The notes under the pieces are model-generated. The model did not search any database. It was not told the origin of the DNA and worked only from the letters and a program-made list of their open reading frames with translations. Position numbers and translations under genes: made by a program. Positions 13,690-25,363 of a DNA stretch of 64,000 bases are shown here, in pieces; the first letter of the stretch is position 1, and the number at the start of each line of letters is the position of its first letter. Origin of the DNA: Polytrichum commune (taxonomy: Eukaryota > Streptophyta > Polytrichopsida > Polytrichales > Polytrichaceae). The stretch lies in NCBI GenBank assembly GCA_950295325.1, contig OX485809.1:14446001-14510000 (forward strand), read 5' to 3'.

Positions 13690-13905
13690 ATATCATTCAA
13701 AATCTATCATAGTGTGCAGGGAGATTTTTGGGCATAATCAGTTGAGATTCTAGTGTTTCCAAGTCCAACGGGCTACATGTTGACATATTTCGGTTTCTTC
13801 TTCTTCATTAAAGTGATATATTCTATAGATTCCTACTAAGTGATGGGTAATTTTCCTCAAGTCTTGAACTTCAACCGGTTATTTCTCAAGCTCAACCTCA
13901 TCAAC
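13690..13905 (+). repeat. Relic of the array block that precedes genes A, B and D
   Basis: The order 'tttttgggcataatc', 'tttccaagtcca', 'gggtaatt', 'cttgaacttcaaccgg' and 'atttctcaa' matches 43730-43905, 55000-55165 and 63070-63230 in the array. No gene of the array family follows. Confidence 0.6.
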
Positions 13906-14162
13906 CCCATTCATTGGGCTATTCAACACGACTATTGTAATCTAGTGGAAAAGGAATTTCCTTTATCATGTCCGTACCCTCGTTACTTTCCTATTTATAC
14001 GGTTCATCATGTAACCAAACAAGCTAACATTTACTTCACCCGTCATGTTGCAAACTCCACCCTTGAGTTTGCTTATATTAAGTAACCAAGTAAGTGGAGT
14101 GGCCAACTTAGATGAAAGTCCACATCCGTTGGCCCTAACTACACCCATGACACATGGGATTT

Positions 14163-14195
14163 CTATTTTATTTTTATTTTTATTTTTATTTTTTC
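14163..14195. repeat. TTTTA pentanucleotide tract
   Basis: Several consecutive TTTTA or TTTTTA units; a similar tract lies at 46731-46756. Confidence 0.85.
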
Positions 14196-15312
14196 TACAA
14201 ACAACTCAAAACTAAAGTTTTGTTGCCGGTTGTCCAATTTTTTTAAAGTTTTGTCCCAATTTTGCCTAGAATAAAATTTTGGCATGCCTGCTTTGTGAAG
14301 AGAGCTTCAATTCTAGCAACAAATCTTACCACCAAAACACCTTCAATTCTCACAAAATTTCACCTATGTTCAAAGGCACTCACCCAAAATTGCAAGGCGT
14401 CCATTCTAGAGCTAGTTACAAGCATACCCCAATGATCAAACATGGAAAATCACAAACAACCAAAAAATGAGAGTGAGAATTGTTGTTGTAGATGTTGTTG
14501 TTGTCATCGTCATCATAGTATTTTTTATTTTTTTAAATTACATAGTAAGAACGAGAAAATGTGGTTTTTTTGGTTTTTTTTCTTCTTCGTACAATTGTCT
14601 ACCTAATGCTCAATTGGATTTATCCTTGTATTGGGTGAGGAATGTGTATGAGCATGAAAAATAAGAGGGGATGGAACATCTTGAGTAGGAGGTGCGTGTG
14701 GAAGAGGAGTGGCTGGGACATTTGTCTCGAATGTGGCGGGGAGTATCAAAATCCGGTTTCAACACTGGCCTCTTCAATTTGGCAAGTCCCTTATCTCGCT
14801 GCAAGGTGCAATACTCATGTACAATTATTGAAGCACAATAGAACTAGATATCAAATTGCACAAGCAAATACACATACACAAAAAGGCATATGAACAATGT
14901 TTGGAGTGAGATGGTGAACTCCACCCCTTGCCTTTACAAATTAGAGTGACATATCAATTATATTGGTATGATTTACTTGTCATGTAGATTCAAGTGTTGT
15001 GTGACGCCTTCTCTAGTTGCCACCCAACAATTGTAAGACAATTAAGGTATATGGGTGTTGATTGGTTCATTTTTTTTTTCTCATTCTTCATCTTATATTG
15101 ATCAACTTTACCTCTTAAAGTTTGTGTTTCATTACCAAATGTATGATGAAACATCAACAAAAATTCGATCGACAATCAAACTTCTCTTTCTTTGGTTATG
15201 ATGAATGGAAGTGTAGGTATGTTGGTATTTTGGACTCATGCCATTCCAACATGTTGTACTCGAGCATATCATATATGTTTTTGTTTATGTCGAGGAAAAT
15301 GACCTCAAACCT

Positions 15313-15326
15313 CCCCCCCCCCCCCC
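15313..15326. repeat. Homopolymer run of C
   Basis: Fourteen consecutive C residues in an otherwise AT-rich area; a shorter C run occurs near 29581. Confidence 0.9.
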
Positions 15327-18300
15327 TAAAACATGCTAAGGACATGTTTGTAAGTTCCCCCTTAACTAAGTTTCTTAGCTTGCATACCTGCCTAAGTTGC
15401 CCCATTAGAGTTCAACCACCCTTGTCACTACCCAACTATGTCAAGATTTGGTAGGGCATGGGGTGCCTCCTCCCAAATGACCTCGCCACTTGCCCCCTTC
15501 CCACCTAAATTTAGCTTAACCTAAAAGTTTGTTCTAAGAACACGGTATTCATACCATCGACGTTATGTAGTCTCAAGCCTAGTTGGCAAAGGATTGTCAT
15601 GGTTTAAAAGCATAGATATTTTGCCTTGAGCTCCCATCAATACCTAGAGATGAGGCAAGAATGTAGGACCTGTAAAAGTGTCGCCTCTAGCCCTTGTTTG
15701 GTTTGGTTTTTGTCTTAGCTAGGAGGCCACCATGAACTTCATTAACAAAAACGGATGGTAAGATAGATGAGTAGTGAGGCATTTGAGGATGGGGGCAAAA
15801 ACTATCCAACAAGTCACCACTCGGTAGATAAAACCAATGAACATGTGTGACAACTACTTAACTAAAACCTACTTAAAATCTCCGGAGCAAGTTTTTGTAG
15901 GTGCACCGGGACAACTAGGTGCCTCCACTATAACCACCATGCCCGGTTTTTAAGGATAAACTTTGGTTATTTGGTAAAGCCATGTGGGATGGGCCTTAAG
16001 TTGGGCCACTTGCCACCCGGCTTGCCACCCACCCCTGAAATTTTCCGATTTAGAACTAAAATTAAAATTGTGTAGGTGGACAATGGACAAAGGTGGAAAA
16101 CAAAGGGCAACGGCCACCACCGCCGCTGCCACATTGTTTGTTGTATAAGATAGATGGGTCTTATGTGGCTCACTTTCTTGATCAGACCCCTGTATTTGAT
16201 TGTTATGTGGTTCAATGAGGATCAAAGAGCAAACATCATTAAGACACATGCTTAAAAAGAGACTGAATCGATTCCTTCCAATTTGTGCCAACAAATTAAG
16301 ATAAAAAATCAACAGTTACTCTCAATTCACTCAATAATAAACAAGATTGGGATAACCTATGTATCCAATTACGAAATCAACAAACATCCCCTTCCGTCAA
16401 CCATAAGTGAGTCAAGGAAGGTTCAATTTTTGCAAATGTTTCATCGTAAGATTTACTAATGCAACTCACGCATTTTGTTGTGTAGATCGAATCGGTAGAA
16501 GCCGGAGGACATGAAAACAACCCCGAATAACACCCACAAACCGTTACCTTAGTAGATAAGGAAAAGTGCTATCTAAATTATGAACTAGAGAGTCATGATA
16601 TCCCCAAGGAGCCAAATAATGCACTCGGTCTTTGGCCGTCTCCTATTGGTGGATCAGTGAAAGTCTAGCTTCACCGTCAAAAGCCGTGCTGTAGTAAAGT
16701 TGTACCACCTACTATCTCGTACACAAGGACACGTCTCATCGCATTATAAAAGCTCTCAAGAATTGCAAAAAAAGGGTAGATGGATAAACAAGTGACTCAC
16801 CTTCTCGCTCTTTAAGGGGCGTCTTATCATCTTCACTACACCGCTTTTTGGATATAGACGGGTCCTTAAATGGGCACTTTCCCACCCTTATTAAGTTAGC
16901 CCACTTCCTAGGATGTGAAACACGTGATTAGTAGTGCAAGGTGGTTACCGAAATGCCAATCGGGGCCATAGCCAATCTCCTTGTCATTGTTGGAGCTTGA
17001 GGTAGGAAGACGGAAAACGGTGAACGACCATAATTGTTGCACTAGGTTAAGAGCTGAATGATTCTTGTGTGGAACCAAAATGGTTAACTATGGAAGTGGT
17101 GGTCCAAGAAAGATGCAGTGTTGGGTCGGAGTCAATGATTGTCTGAATAGGTTGTGTCTCACCCCACATTGGACCACTTTTGGGTTAATTGTTTTGTGTG
17201 ACTTCTTTATTCGTATTCCAAAAAACGAGCGTGATTTATGAAGTGTCACATGTATTTGGACAGTAAAGTGGGTGCGAGTATGGTAAAGTGGACCAAAAAA
17301 GTGGTCCGGTATCCTAAAGCCATAGTTTTTTTTGGGTCAAACACTTAAAAGTAGTAGCAAAATGTTGTCCAAATTTGATATCTTTTTCAAGGTGACCTTT
17401 ATTGGTGTGTTGAGTGCTCAAATGTAGAATAGCAAGATGAGATCTTCAAAACTTATCATTAAAAGTAATGCTCAAAAGCAAATGGCTAGATCTAGTTTTG
17501 GACGTAAATGTCATGACCTAAGCTATTTTGAACTTGATTTTTCTTTCACACTCCTTGAATTCATTATACACTTGAGGTCAACATCAAATTTTATTTTAGA
17601 GAATCATCAATCCAATGTAATTTTACCATATTTCCAACAAATTTTTGACAGTAACTTCTTCAATATCACCACTTGGAACATGTAGACTTTTTTGGAGATT
17701 GTTTTTGTCAACATAAATTAGTTGGCTTGGTATATCAATGTGTTTTTAAAATGTTTATGATCTTTTCTCATAAAATTCAAAGTTAGTACATTATCTGGAA
17801 TCACTTTCACTTAAACATGTGCAAGGATCAAGAATTGTTCATTTTACTATGCTTGCACCCAAGTACAATACAACATTTCTTCATCCAATACCGTGAGTGT
17901 CAAGATGATAATCTCCACTCGGGATTGCATAGGATACCAACCAATGTGATGACAAACATATGCGTGCTTATTTTCATTTGCCTTCTTGAATTATCACTTA
18001 ATAAAGCCACCTTTATAAGGGCATGAACAACCACCCAGTATTTGGAAATGCATCGTATTTGTCATGTTTTACACATGAATTCTATGGTTTCGACAACCAT
18101 AATGGACACATATAGGTTAGGCCCGCCGACCTCACAACTACCTTGGAGGTCCCCAAGAAGTTCCCAACTTCAACTTACATGTTCCCAAGAGAACTAAACT
18201 CATGAATGAAATGTAGGTAATGCTACGAATTAAGAGGATAAACTCTTTGAAATCGTGTTTCTTAAAAGATCATAACATCAAGAGGTAACCCATACAATAT

Positions 18301-18438
18301 CATAAGTGCTCATCAAACTTGGTATTATTTCTTGTGACCTTTCACCCTCTATTGGACCATTTAAGGATAATTCCAATGCTTGACTAGAGAGAGACATGAT
18401 AGTTTCATAGTGAATTTACTGCAATACCCCACCCACTA

Positions 18439-18700
18439 CACTAAAAAGGATATCTAGTGTTTGGCATTTAACTAGTGTTTGACTAAATACCAACTATGGT
18501 AATATGTGGAAGTTACATGTTTGAATTTAGTTTTAGCAAGGATATTAAATCCATGCTTCACATGAAGGGAGGTGGCAGTAGGGAAGGTAGCGACACATTT
18601 ATGTGTAACTCTAATTGTCAAGGAATTGAATATTGATGTTGAGCAGGGTAGGGTGGTAACAACATTAAATGTAATCAAACATTATATCTCCTTTTTAGTG
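18439..18700. mobile_element. 262-bp MITE flanked by TA
   Basis: The left end CACTAAAAAGGATATCTAG and the complement of the right end (CACTAAAAAGGAGATATAATG) form a terminal inverted repeat of about 35 bp with a few mismatches. A TA dinucleotide flanks each side (18437-18438 and 18701-18702), as for Tc1/mariner-type insertion, although a CACTA-type origin cannot be excluded because the ends read CACTA. There is no transposase; the element is non-autonomous. Confidence 0.7.
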
Positions 18701-18702
18701 TA

Positions 18703-21700
18703 CCATACATGGGTGAGAGGGGATTATCGCATGTGAACGTACCTCTCATTCACCCAACATAAAATCCCTTGAACAGTGTGCAACCTGGAAGTTAAAATGA
18801 TAGTGTCGATTTCACATTGAAGTTACCTTTAAGGGCCCCAAATTAGTCTAGTCAAAGTCGATTGAATTGAATCAACCACAAACATAAAGGAGGTAAAGTC
18901 TCTATGTTGAATGGGATGAAAGGTACACTGCTTGTGTGCGATAATTCCCTCCTCACCTCATAAATGCCCTTGACCATATAAAAGATGTTACCAAAGCTCG
19001 CGGCCACAAAGCATGACCAAACGAAAGGTAGAATCCCACAAGTGATGCTTTCAATGATAGTTCATTAATGGTAGTTAGACTATAATGTGGACAACATTAC
19101 TGCACTCCATCACTGTAGAGAATTACCTAGTTTGACACAGTCATGATGTACTTTTAGTCCCATAAGCCTTTATGTTTCCCAAACTCTAAATCAATGTCAT
19201 TTCATTTTATTTCACATGAATGGTGAGTACAGTGATCATCCCAATTGAATAGTGTGAGTTGCTATTCGAAGTTACAGAGTGCAACAATGTCTCACTGAAG
19301 AGTTCGATTCTTACCAACGAAAGCTCACTAGATTGTTCAGACATTATAAAACATAAATGACTTTGCTTGGTGAAATATTACATTCTCATTAGATAGTTAT
19401 AGCACTGCGTAACTCCGAATAGTAACACACACTAATTGGGGTAATCGGGTGTAATAAGGCACACTCACCACGGAACAAGTTCCATGGCCTACTTTGCCCG
19501 ATAATCTTTGAAAATTCCTCCCCACTCAACATGTAAATCTACAAACTGTGTACAGTTTACGTGTAAACCCACCTCTCTCAAATCCACGCATGCGGTAGAT
19601 TCAGGTCTTCCAATCTCTCTTGTCTAGGAAACTGTGTTGTGATGTTCAAGTTCCAACAAACTCTCATGGCCTTATATAGTATAATAGGTCTACACTCATA
19701 CATGTTGACTTTCCCTATAGTAGGTTGTGGTTTCAAAGCAATGTTGGACCGATATATACTAGGTGGATGCATTGTTTTAGTATCTTGATAGAGTTATCTT
19801 TCAAAATCCTTCAAAGAGGGAAGAAACCGTGGGGTTAATCCTTCTTCGAGAAAACTTTCTATTAAGGGTTTGTGTTGCTCGTCATGTACTAGCGAAGCCT
19901 ATTTTGAAAGTTGGGTGACATTTTTGGGTTCTTCTCTTTCCACCTCTCAACACTTTGGGCGAAGTTTAGGATTCAAAATAGGGTACGTGCACATGAATTG
20001 TTGTCTTAAATCTCGAATTGGCCTATGCAAGGCTAGCTTTGGCCCACCCATCCTAGCAAGACAAGCTAAAGAGTTGGTTTTAATAGCCCGGCATCATTCA
20101 ATGTGTATGGTAGTTTAAGTTTTAAGAAACCTTGGGTGGTTTTGTATTCATTCTCATAAACCCATAGTTCCATCTACTTTACTTTACAAATAACTCTAAT
20201 ATCAATAATGTTATCAAAGAACATATTACACTGATATGTGCAATTAGGTTGCCCCATGCTAATTTATCGACGTTCCACATTATTTTGAATATTTCTTACC
20301 ACAATAATAAAATACACGAATTAGATTTCTTTCTTTCTTTGGTTGCTATAGGGCTTAATAAATAAAGTTAAATTGTTGTTTTTGGAATATGATTTTGAGC
20401 AAAGGTAAATCCCATGAATAAGAGGCAAACGATTTGCACATGCATCTTGATCGCAAAATGACAACTGTGTCGCACATATCAATGTACATTATTGAAAATA
20501 TGAAAAATCATGACACCGATGTAATGCTGATATATGCATGGCTCATACACATTTACAGTGAAGATGCGTGTCCTTGAGTTTCATAACAAAACCTCTAAAA
20601 TAGCCCAGTGAGATTAAGTCGGGATGAATCAACCACAAACATATCACATGGCCCCCATGAATTCCATATTGATAGTAAGACTTACCAAATTTTCTAAGTA
20701 TAACTTAGATTGTCTCCCGTCATTGCAAATCATGAGGTTGTGTTTGGTTCCTTCCTTAAGTCTTTTAGGGTCCCACCTTTTGAAAGCACTAAGTAAGACC
20801 CTTGCCTTGCAGCACGATCCCCACAAGGGGACTGCCACGTCACCCAACTCTACAATGTGGTTTAGAACTCCGAGGATAGTATGTACATAGAGTATGATAT
20901 ATTATTATATTTTTAACCCCACATCATCAAAAAAAATATTAAACGTATACAAGTAGAATGTAATATCCTCATCACTTACACGAACCTATGTAATTGGTGT
21001 CAAATAAAGGGTGATGCCCAATGTTCAATATTGAAGTCTTCAACGCTTGTCAAATGTCGTTTTGGTTGTCATTTAGAAAATAAAATAAAATTTTATATAT
21101 TTTTTTGGGCACTTCACAAAAAATTTCTCTACAAAGTTTCCACCTTTCATAGTGAAGGTCTTTCCAAAAATTGCTTGTCACAAAATACAGTAGCTGCAAT
21201 TTGCAAATAGGAACATAATTGGACTCCAATCTTGGCACTCTGGGAGACACTTCCAAATTCCAATAACTCATGCACTTTCAACTCTGTGACTTTGATTTGG
21301 TGCTGACTGCAACTTCGGCTTGGGACAAGCACACCTATATGTGAACGTGGATTCCCCAAACAAAATTAGGTGAAGAGTGATTGTAGAAGTCGATTAAAAC
21401 TTGAAACATTGGATGCATTAATGCGAGTGTCATTATGCGGTCTTCCGATGGAAAAATATGGATTGGTCTAGAACTTTTGACACTTAGGACTCAACATAAA
21501 ACTAGAGGACTTTGCCTTTGGAGTTGGATGATGATTGAGTGCATTATGTAGGGAATCTAGATAAATTTAGTGCATCATTTTATTGCATGTACTTCTCCAA
21601 TATAGCAAGAAATCATATTATTTTCATATTCAATACAAAACGGCCAATATCAAGGTTTTTTTTGAAGGTGAAGTGTTGCAAAAATGTTTGAAAGTTTGAG

Positions 21701-22099
21701 TGAAGTGTGATTATTTTGAAGCCCTTCACATTGAAATACATGTGCACACTTCAAACTTGAACACTGGCTATACCTGTCCAACATGGCTAGAGCTTCATGG
21801 TCTCTAGGTTATGTAGCCGTGACCATTGGTAAAAATGGACATTGCCATTCTACACGCCAAAAGTCTCTATTCCCGGCTTGTTCCTTTGACCTCAACATTT
21901 GCTTTCGACTCGATTTCACGCACACTAAAAAAAACCAAAATAACTCTAGCGGTACCGGTCGAGAATGATATCTTATTTGATTTTCTACCTACATGTATTT
22001 TCTATTTTCTATTTTCTTATTTTCTATTTAAAACCCTATTTCCCAATTGGCTACAGTACCTAGTACATAGTTCCGTTCCCAAAGTCACATAAGAAAAGC
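18703..22099. other. Intergenic region without a supportable gene
   Basis: Short ORFs only, none with a recognisable domain. A TTTTCTA-rich tract lies near 21993-22028. Base composition begins to change at about 22100, where the GT14 gene island starts. Confidence 0.55.
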
Positions 22100-25000
22100 A
22101 ACAACTCAACATTAGTTACACGCACTATAGGTAGCCTCCACATCTACACCCTCAGCAGATTTCGACCTGCCTCAGTCCTCTAGAATCTACACCACGGTTA
22201 GATCTCTCTCTCTGACACTCTTCTCCCCCCCAGGGCACTCATTCCTGTGTGTGTGCGTGGCAGCTGTAAAGCATAGGTAGCCCAGACATATCTAGACATC
22301 GAGAAGATACTGAAATCTACTTTAGATAAAATGTAGAAAATGGGCAGATTTCAGCCCCACTCTCTGTCTCTCTCTGTCTCTCCAGGTAACTCTGTCCTGT
22401 CTGCGAGTGTCCGTGACAGCTATGGCCATGGCCGGGCCATGGCTGCATCTAAGTAAGTAAGTAGGCAGTCGATCAATCGCTCCATGCCTTCACCACCAAA
22501 AGTACTCTACAATTCGGGTGAAGAATTCTGCAGTTCTACCGGAGTTCGGAGGAATCTCGGTGTTTTTTTTGTTCTTCTTCCTCTTCTTCATCTTCTTGTA
22601 CAGCGACTATAATATGGCGATGGTGGAGTCACTGGGGTTTGACGAGTGATGAGGAGAGCACAGGCAGGTTCGAAGCAGGGATGTGTCCGGAAGAGCGCGG
22701 AGGGACTCACGGCGAAGGGATTGGAAGAGATTGCGGGATGAGGAGATTTGAGGTAAAGATAGGGTACGACCATCAGACTTCATGAGGAAGTGCATGGCGG
22801 CTATTTGCAGGCTGCTTTGAGCGTGGGAGAAACCGTGAAGAAGGTGCTGTGAAGGCGCTTAGTAGGCGACGTGGAGGCTATTGCGAGGTCCCGCGTTTCG
22901 CTCGGGTAAATGTAGGTCGAGCTTGGACTCAAGTGTGTAATAGGTGGAAACTGATTAGCAATCTGTTAACCAAGGAAGGATGAGATGCGGCTGCTGCAAC
23001 TCTTCTCCCAATTCAGTGGAGATGATATGTATGTATGTATGTGTGTAAGTAAGTAAGGAGAGGGAGAACTCTGCCCGGGAGCTGCTTGGCTGATCTTTGT
23101 GCAGCGGAGCTGTAGGTGCTTCTGGCGAGATCTGTCACACGTTATAACCTACGTCGAAAATTTCTCGCGGTTCTTGGACCTTTCGTGCATGCCAACACCA
23201 TGTGTGGGTGTGTCGTCATGGTCACAGCTAACTTCCAAGGCCTTCGAGCAGCGCTTGTATCTCTCTTCCTCTTCCACTTCCACTCTTCTCTCTGCTCCCT
23301 TTTTCCATGGGGAGGTGGCTACTTGTCTTTTCACAGGTCGAAATTGTGGTGTCTTTATTCCCAAGTGGACTTGAGAGGAGATCTTCAGCAGATGCCGTGA
23401 AACAATATATTGCATGGTCCAGCCTCCTGCTGCCTTAGAGCGAGCTATAAACTTATAACTAATAGTTTTCCTTGTAGTTATTTCCAATTTTTGAGATGCC
23501 AGAGGTGATTCCTCTCAGGTTCCAGGAGCTATCTGTTGCGGCGATAACCAGTTTAGGTAGACCGTAGGATCGATCATCCGGGTGTTTCCCAGTGGAGGTA
23601 AAACTCAGTCACGTCATTCTGAGGCCAGTTGGTCGTTCTGTTCAGTTTTCGCTTAACTTACAACAGGTTGATGAGTCTAAGTTATTATGTAGTTCGCCTT
23701 CGATGAGTGCCGGGACGCTGCACTTCGTTTCACTCGAAGCACATCGTGCATTGAAGGATTGATCACTTTAATAAAGTCATGGCGTTGCCCCATGTCATCA
23801 CAATGATCCCCTTCGCGTCAAGGTTAAGGATAGGCAGAGGCCAAGCTATCAAGCTTAGGACGTGTAGAGAGGGAAATGGTCGACAGTACTGGGCGTGGGA
23901 GGTGGAAGTGGAAGGTCTTTCCCAGCTGCTTTCTCTGCCTCCGTATGGAGTTCCAGAGCTAGTTCCGCGGTTTAATGGTTCCTGTAGTATACATTTCTGC
24001 ACATCTTATATGCGAGGCGGCAGGGCCGATGACTCTTTATACGTCTGAAAGATCGGAACTATAGATTCCAAATTCCGTGAGGACTTACGTTTCAGATTTT
24101 TGGAATTTAGGCGATTTGTTGGTGCCCTGTTTTAGTCAACGAATCCTCTTCCCCACTCAAATTGGAGTTCGGGGGCAGAACCGAGTGTCTCGATGATAAC
24201 AACTCCAGGAGAACATCAAGGGCTACTATGATGATGTTCCTTTCATTCGCTACTCTTCCAGTGGCATGCCTAGTTTTGCATTTGGTAACATATTTATCGG
24301 CCTGACTGACTAGCAATCACCGTGTGACTCAAGTGAACACAATCGTATAGAGCCCCTAAATTGTTGCTAACTTACGTCTGAGTGCGAAGGACATGTGTGA
24401 GTATCGGTTTGTTTTGGAAAGATAATATTTGAGTCAATAGTGACGAAAAGAGTGATGGGTATTGGCCATGACCTGGCTGGATATCTTCGTGTTTGCCATG
24501 TCTCAATTGTGTTGCATTTGCGGCAAAACTTGAGGTTAGGGTTGTTCCTGAAATCCTCGATGTTTCAAAGGTCAGATCCCCGGATCCCTTCTGCTCACAA
24601 GTTGCTTTGGTTGGTACTTGTTTCAGGAATTTGCAAGATCTGACTTAGACGTGTCAGCCCTCCCCATTACATTACATTACTTCCCCGTCCTATCTTCCGT
24701 GAAGTACACGAAACGTTGCAGATGCGAACTCATTACTCTCTGGGAGGGTTGTCTAAGACATGAGGAAGAGTATTGTATCATCGCAAGGCAGTGAGTGGCC
24801 TGTTGGGTGTGCACAGACATTCATGCTATAATCAATCCTTGTTGGGTTTCTCTCTGCTTTCATCAATTTTATACACATTGCAATCGGCACTTTTGCAATG
24901 CTGAACACTTCTTGACTCTGCATGGCACGGCATTGCGGTGACCGGAAACATAAAATTTGCAGCCTTGACGACGTATCTCCCTGTGGCAGCATGAAACATG

Positions 25001-25363
25001 GCGAGCACAGTAAGCTGTTGATGGGCCCAACCACATGGTGACGCCTCACTAAAGCACCGGATTAGAAATTAGTTATGCAGGGAGCCAACATTCTGCATAC
25101 TGGGCGATTGAAAAGATTTTGAGAACCTGAGAGGCTGCCTTGTTGTCCGACTATTTTTTTAGGAACTCTTGTAGATGAAGTAGCTTTATTTCTTGTAAAT
25201 ATCCCTCGATGAGAAATGTCTTGCTTAATCGTAGAGGTTGTTAAATTTGGATGGATGAAGTGAATTACCCCTGAAGATTTGGGGAGAAAAGGGTGCTCCG
25301 AGCTTCAAAGTGGTAGGTGTGGCTATTCCCACATCTGGAGCATCTGGAGTTATTAGAGACAGG
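22100..25363 (+). promoter_or_regulatory. Probable promoter and untranslated leader region of the GT14 gene
   Basis: This stretch is less AT-rich than its surroundings and has pyrimidine-rich blocks (22202-22235, 22362-22385, 22562-22600) typical of plant core promoters and leaders. Several short overlapping ORFs on both strands (for example 23099-23400 and 23779-24048) have no recognisable domain. One or more leader introns are plausible but I cannot place their splice sites. A tiny upstream ORF (25251-25274, seven codons plus stop) precedes the chosen start if that part is transcribed. The extent is inferred from composition and position only. Confidence 0.35.

Larger units (their letters stand above)
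13371..18438. other. Intergenic region without a supportable gene
   Basis: It contains a TTTTA pentanucleotide tract (about 14163-14195), a run of 14 C (15313-15326) and a relic of the array block at 13690-13905. About 16140-16250 resembles 30660-30770 ('gtatttgattg', 'gcaaacatcat', 'agacacatg'). Minus-strand ORFs at 15950-16312 have no recognisable domain. Confidence 0.55.

Noticed and set aside
23099-24643. Overlapping ORFs upstream of the GT14 gene as a separate gene
   Set aside because: They overlap on both strands, have low complexity and no recognisable domain; leader or promoter sequence is simpler.
25310-25363. Upstream extension of the GT14 frame
   Set aside because: The open frame begins with GTG; the first ATG is 25364 and plant nuclear genes rarely start at GTG.
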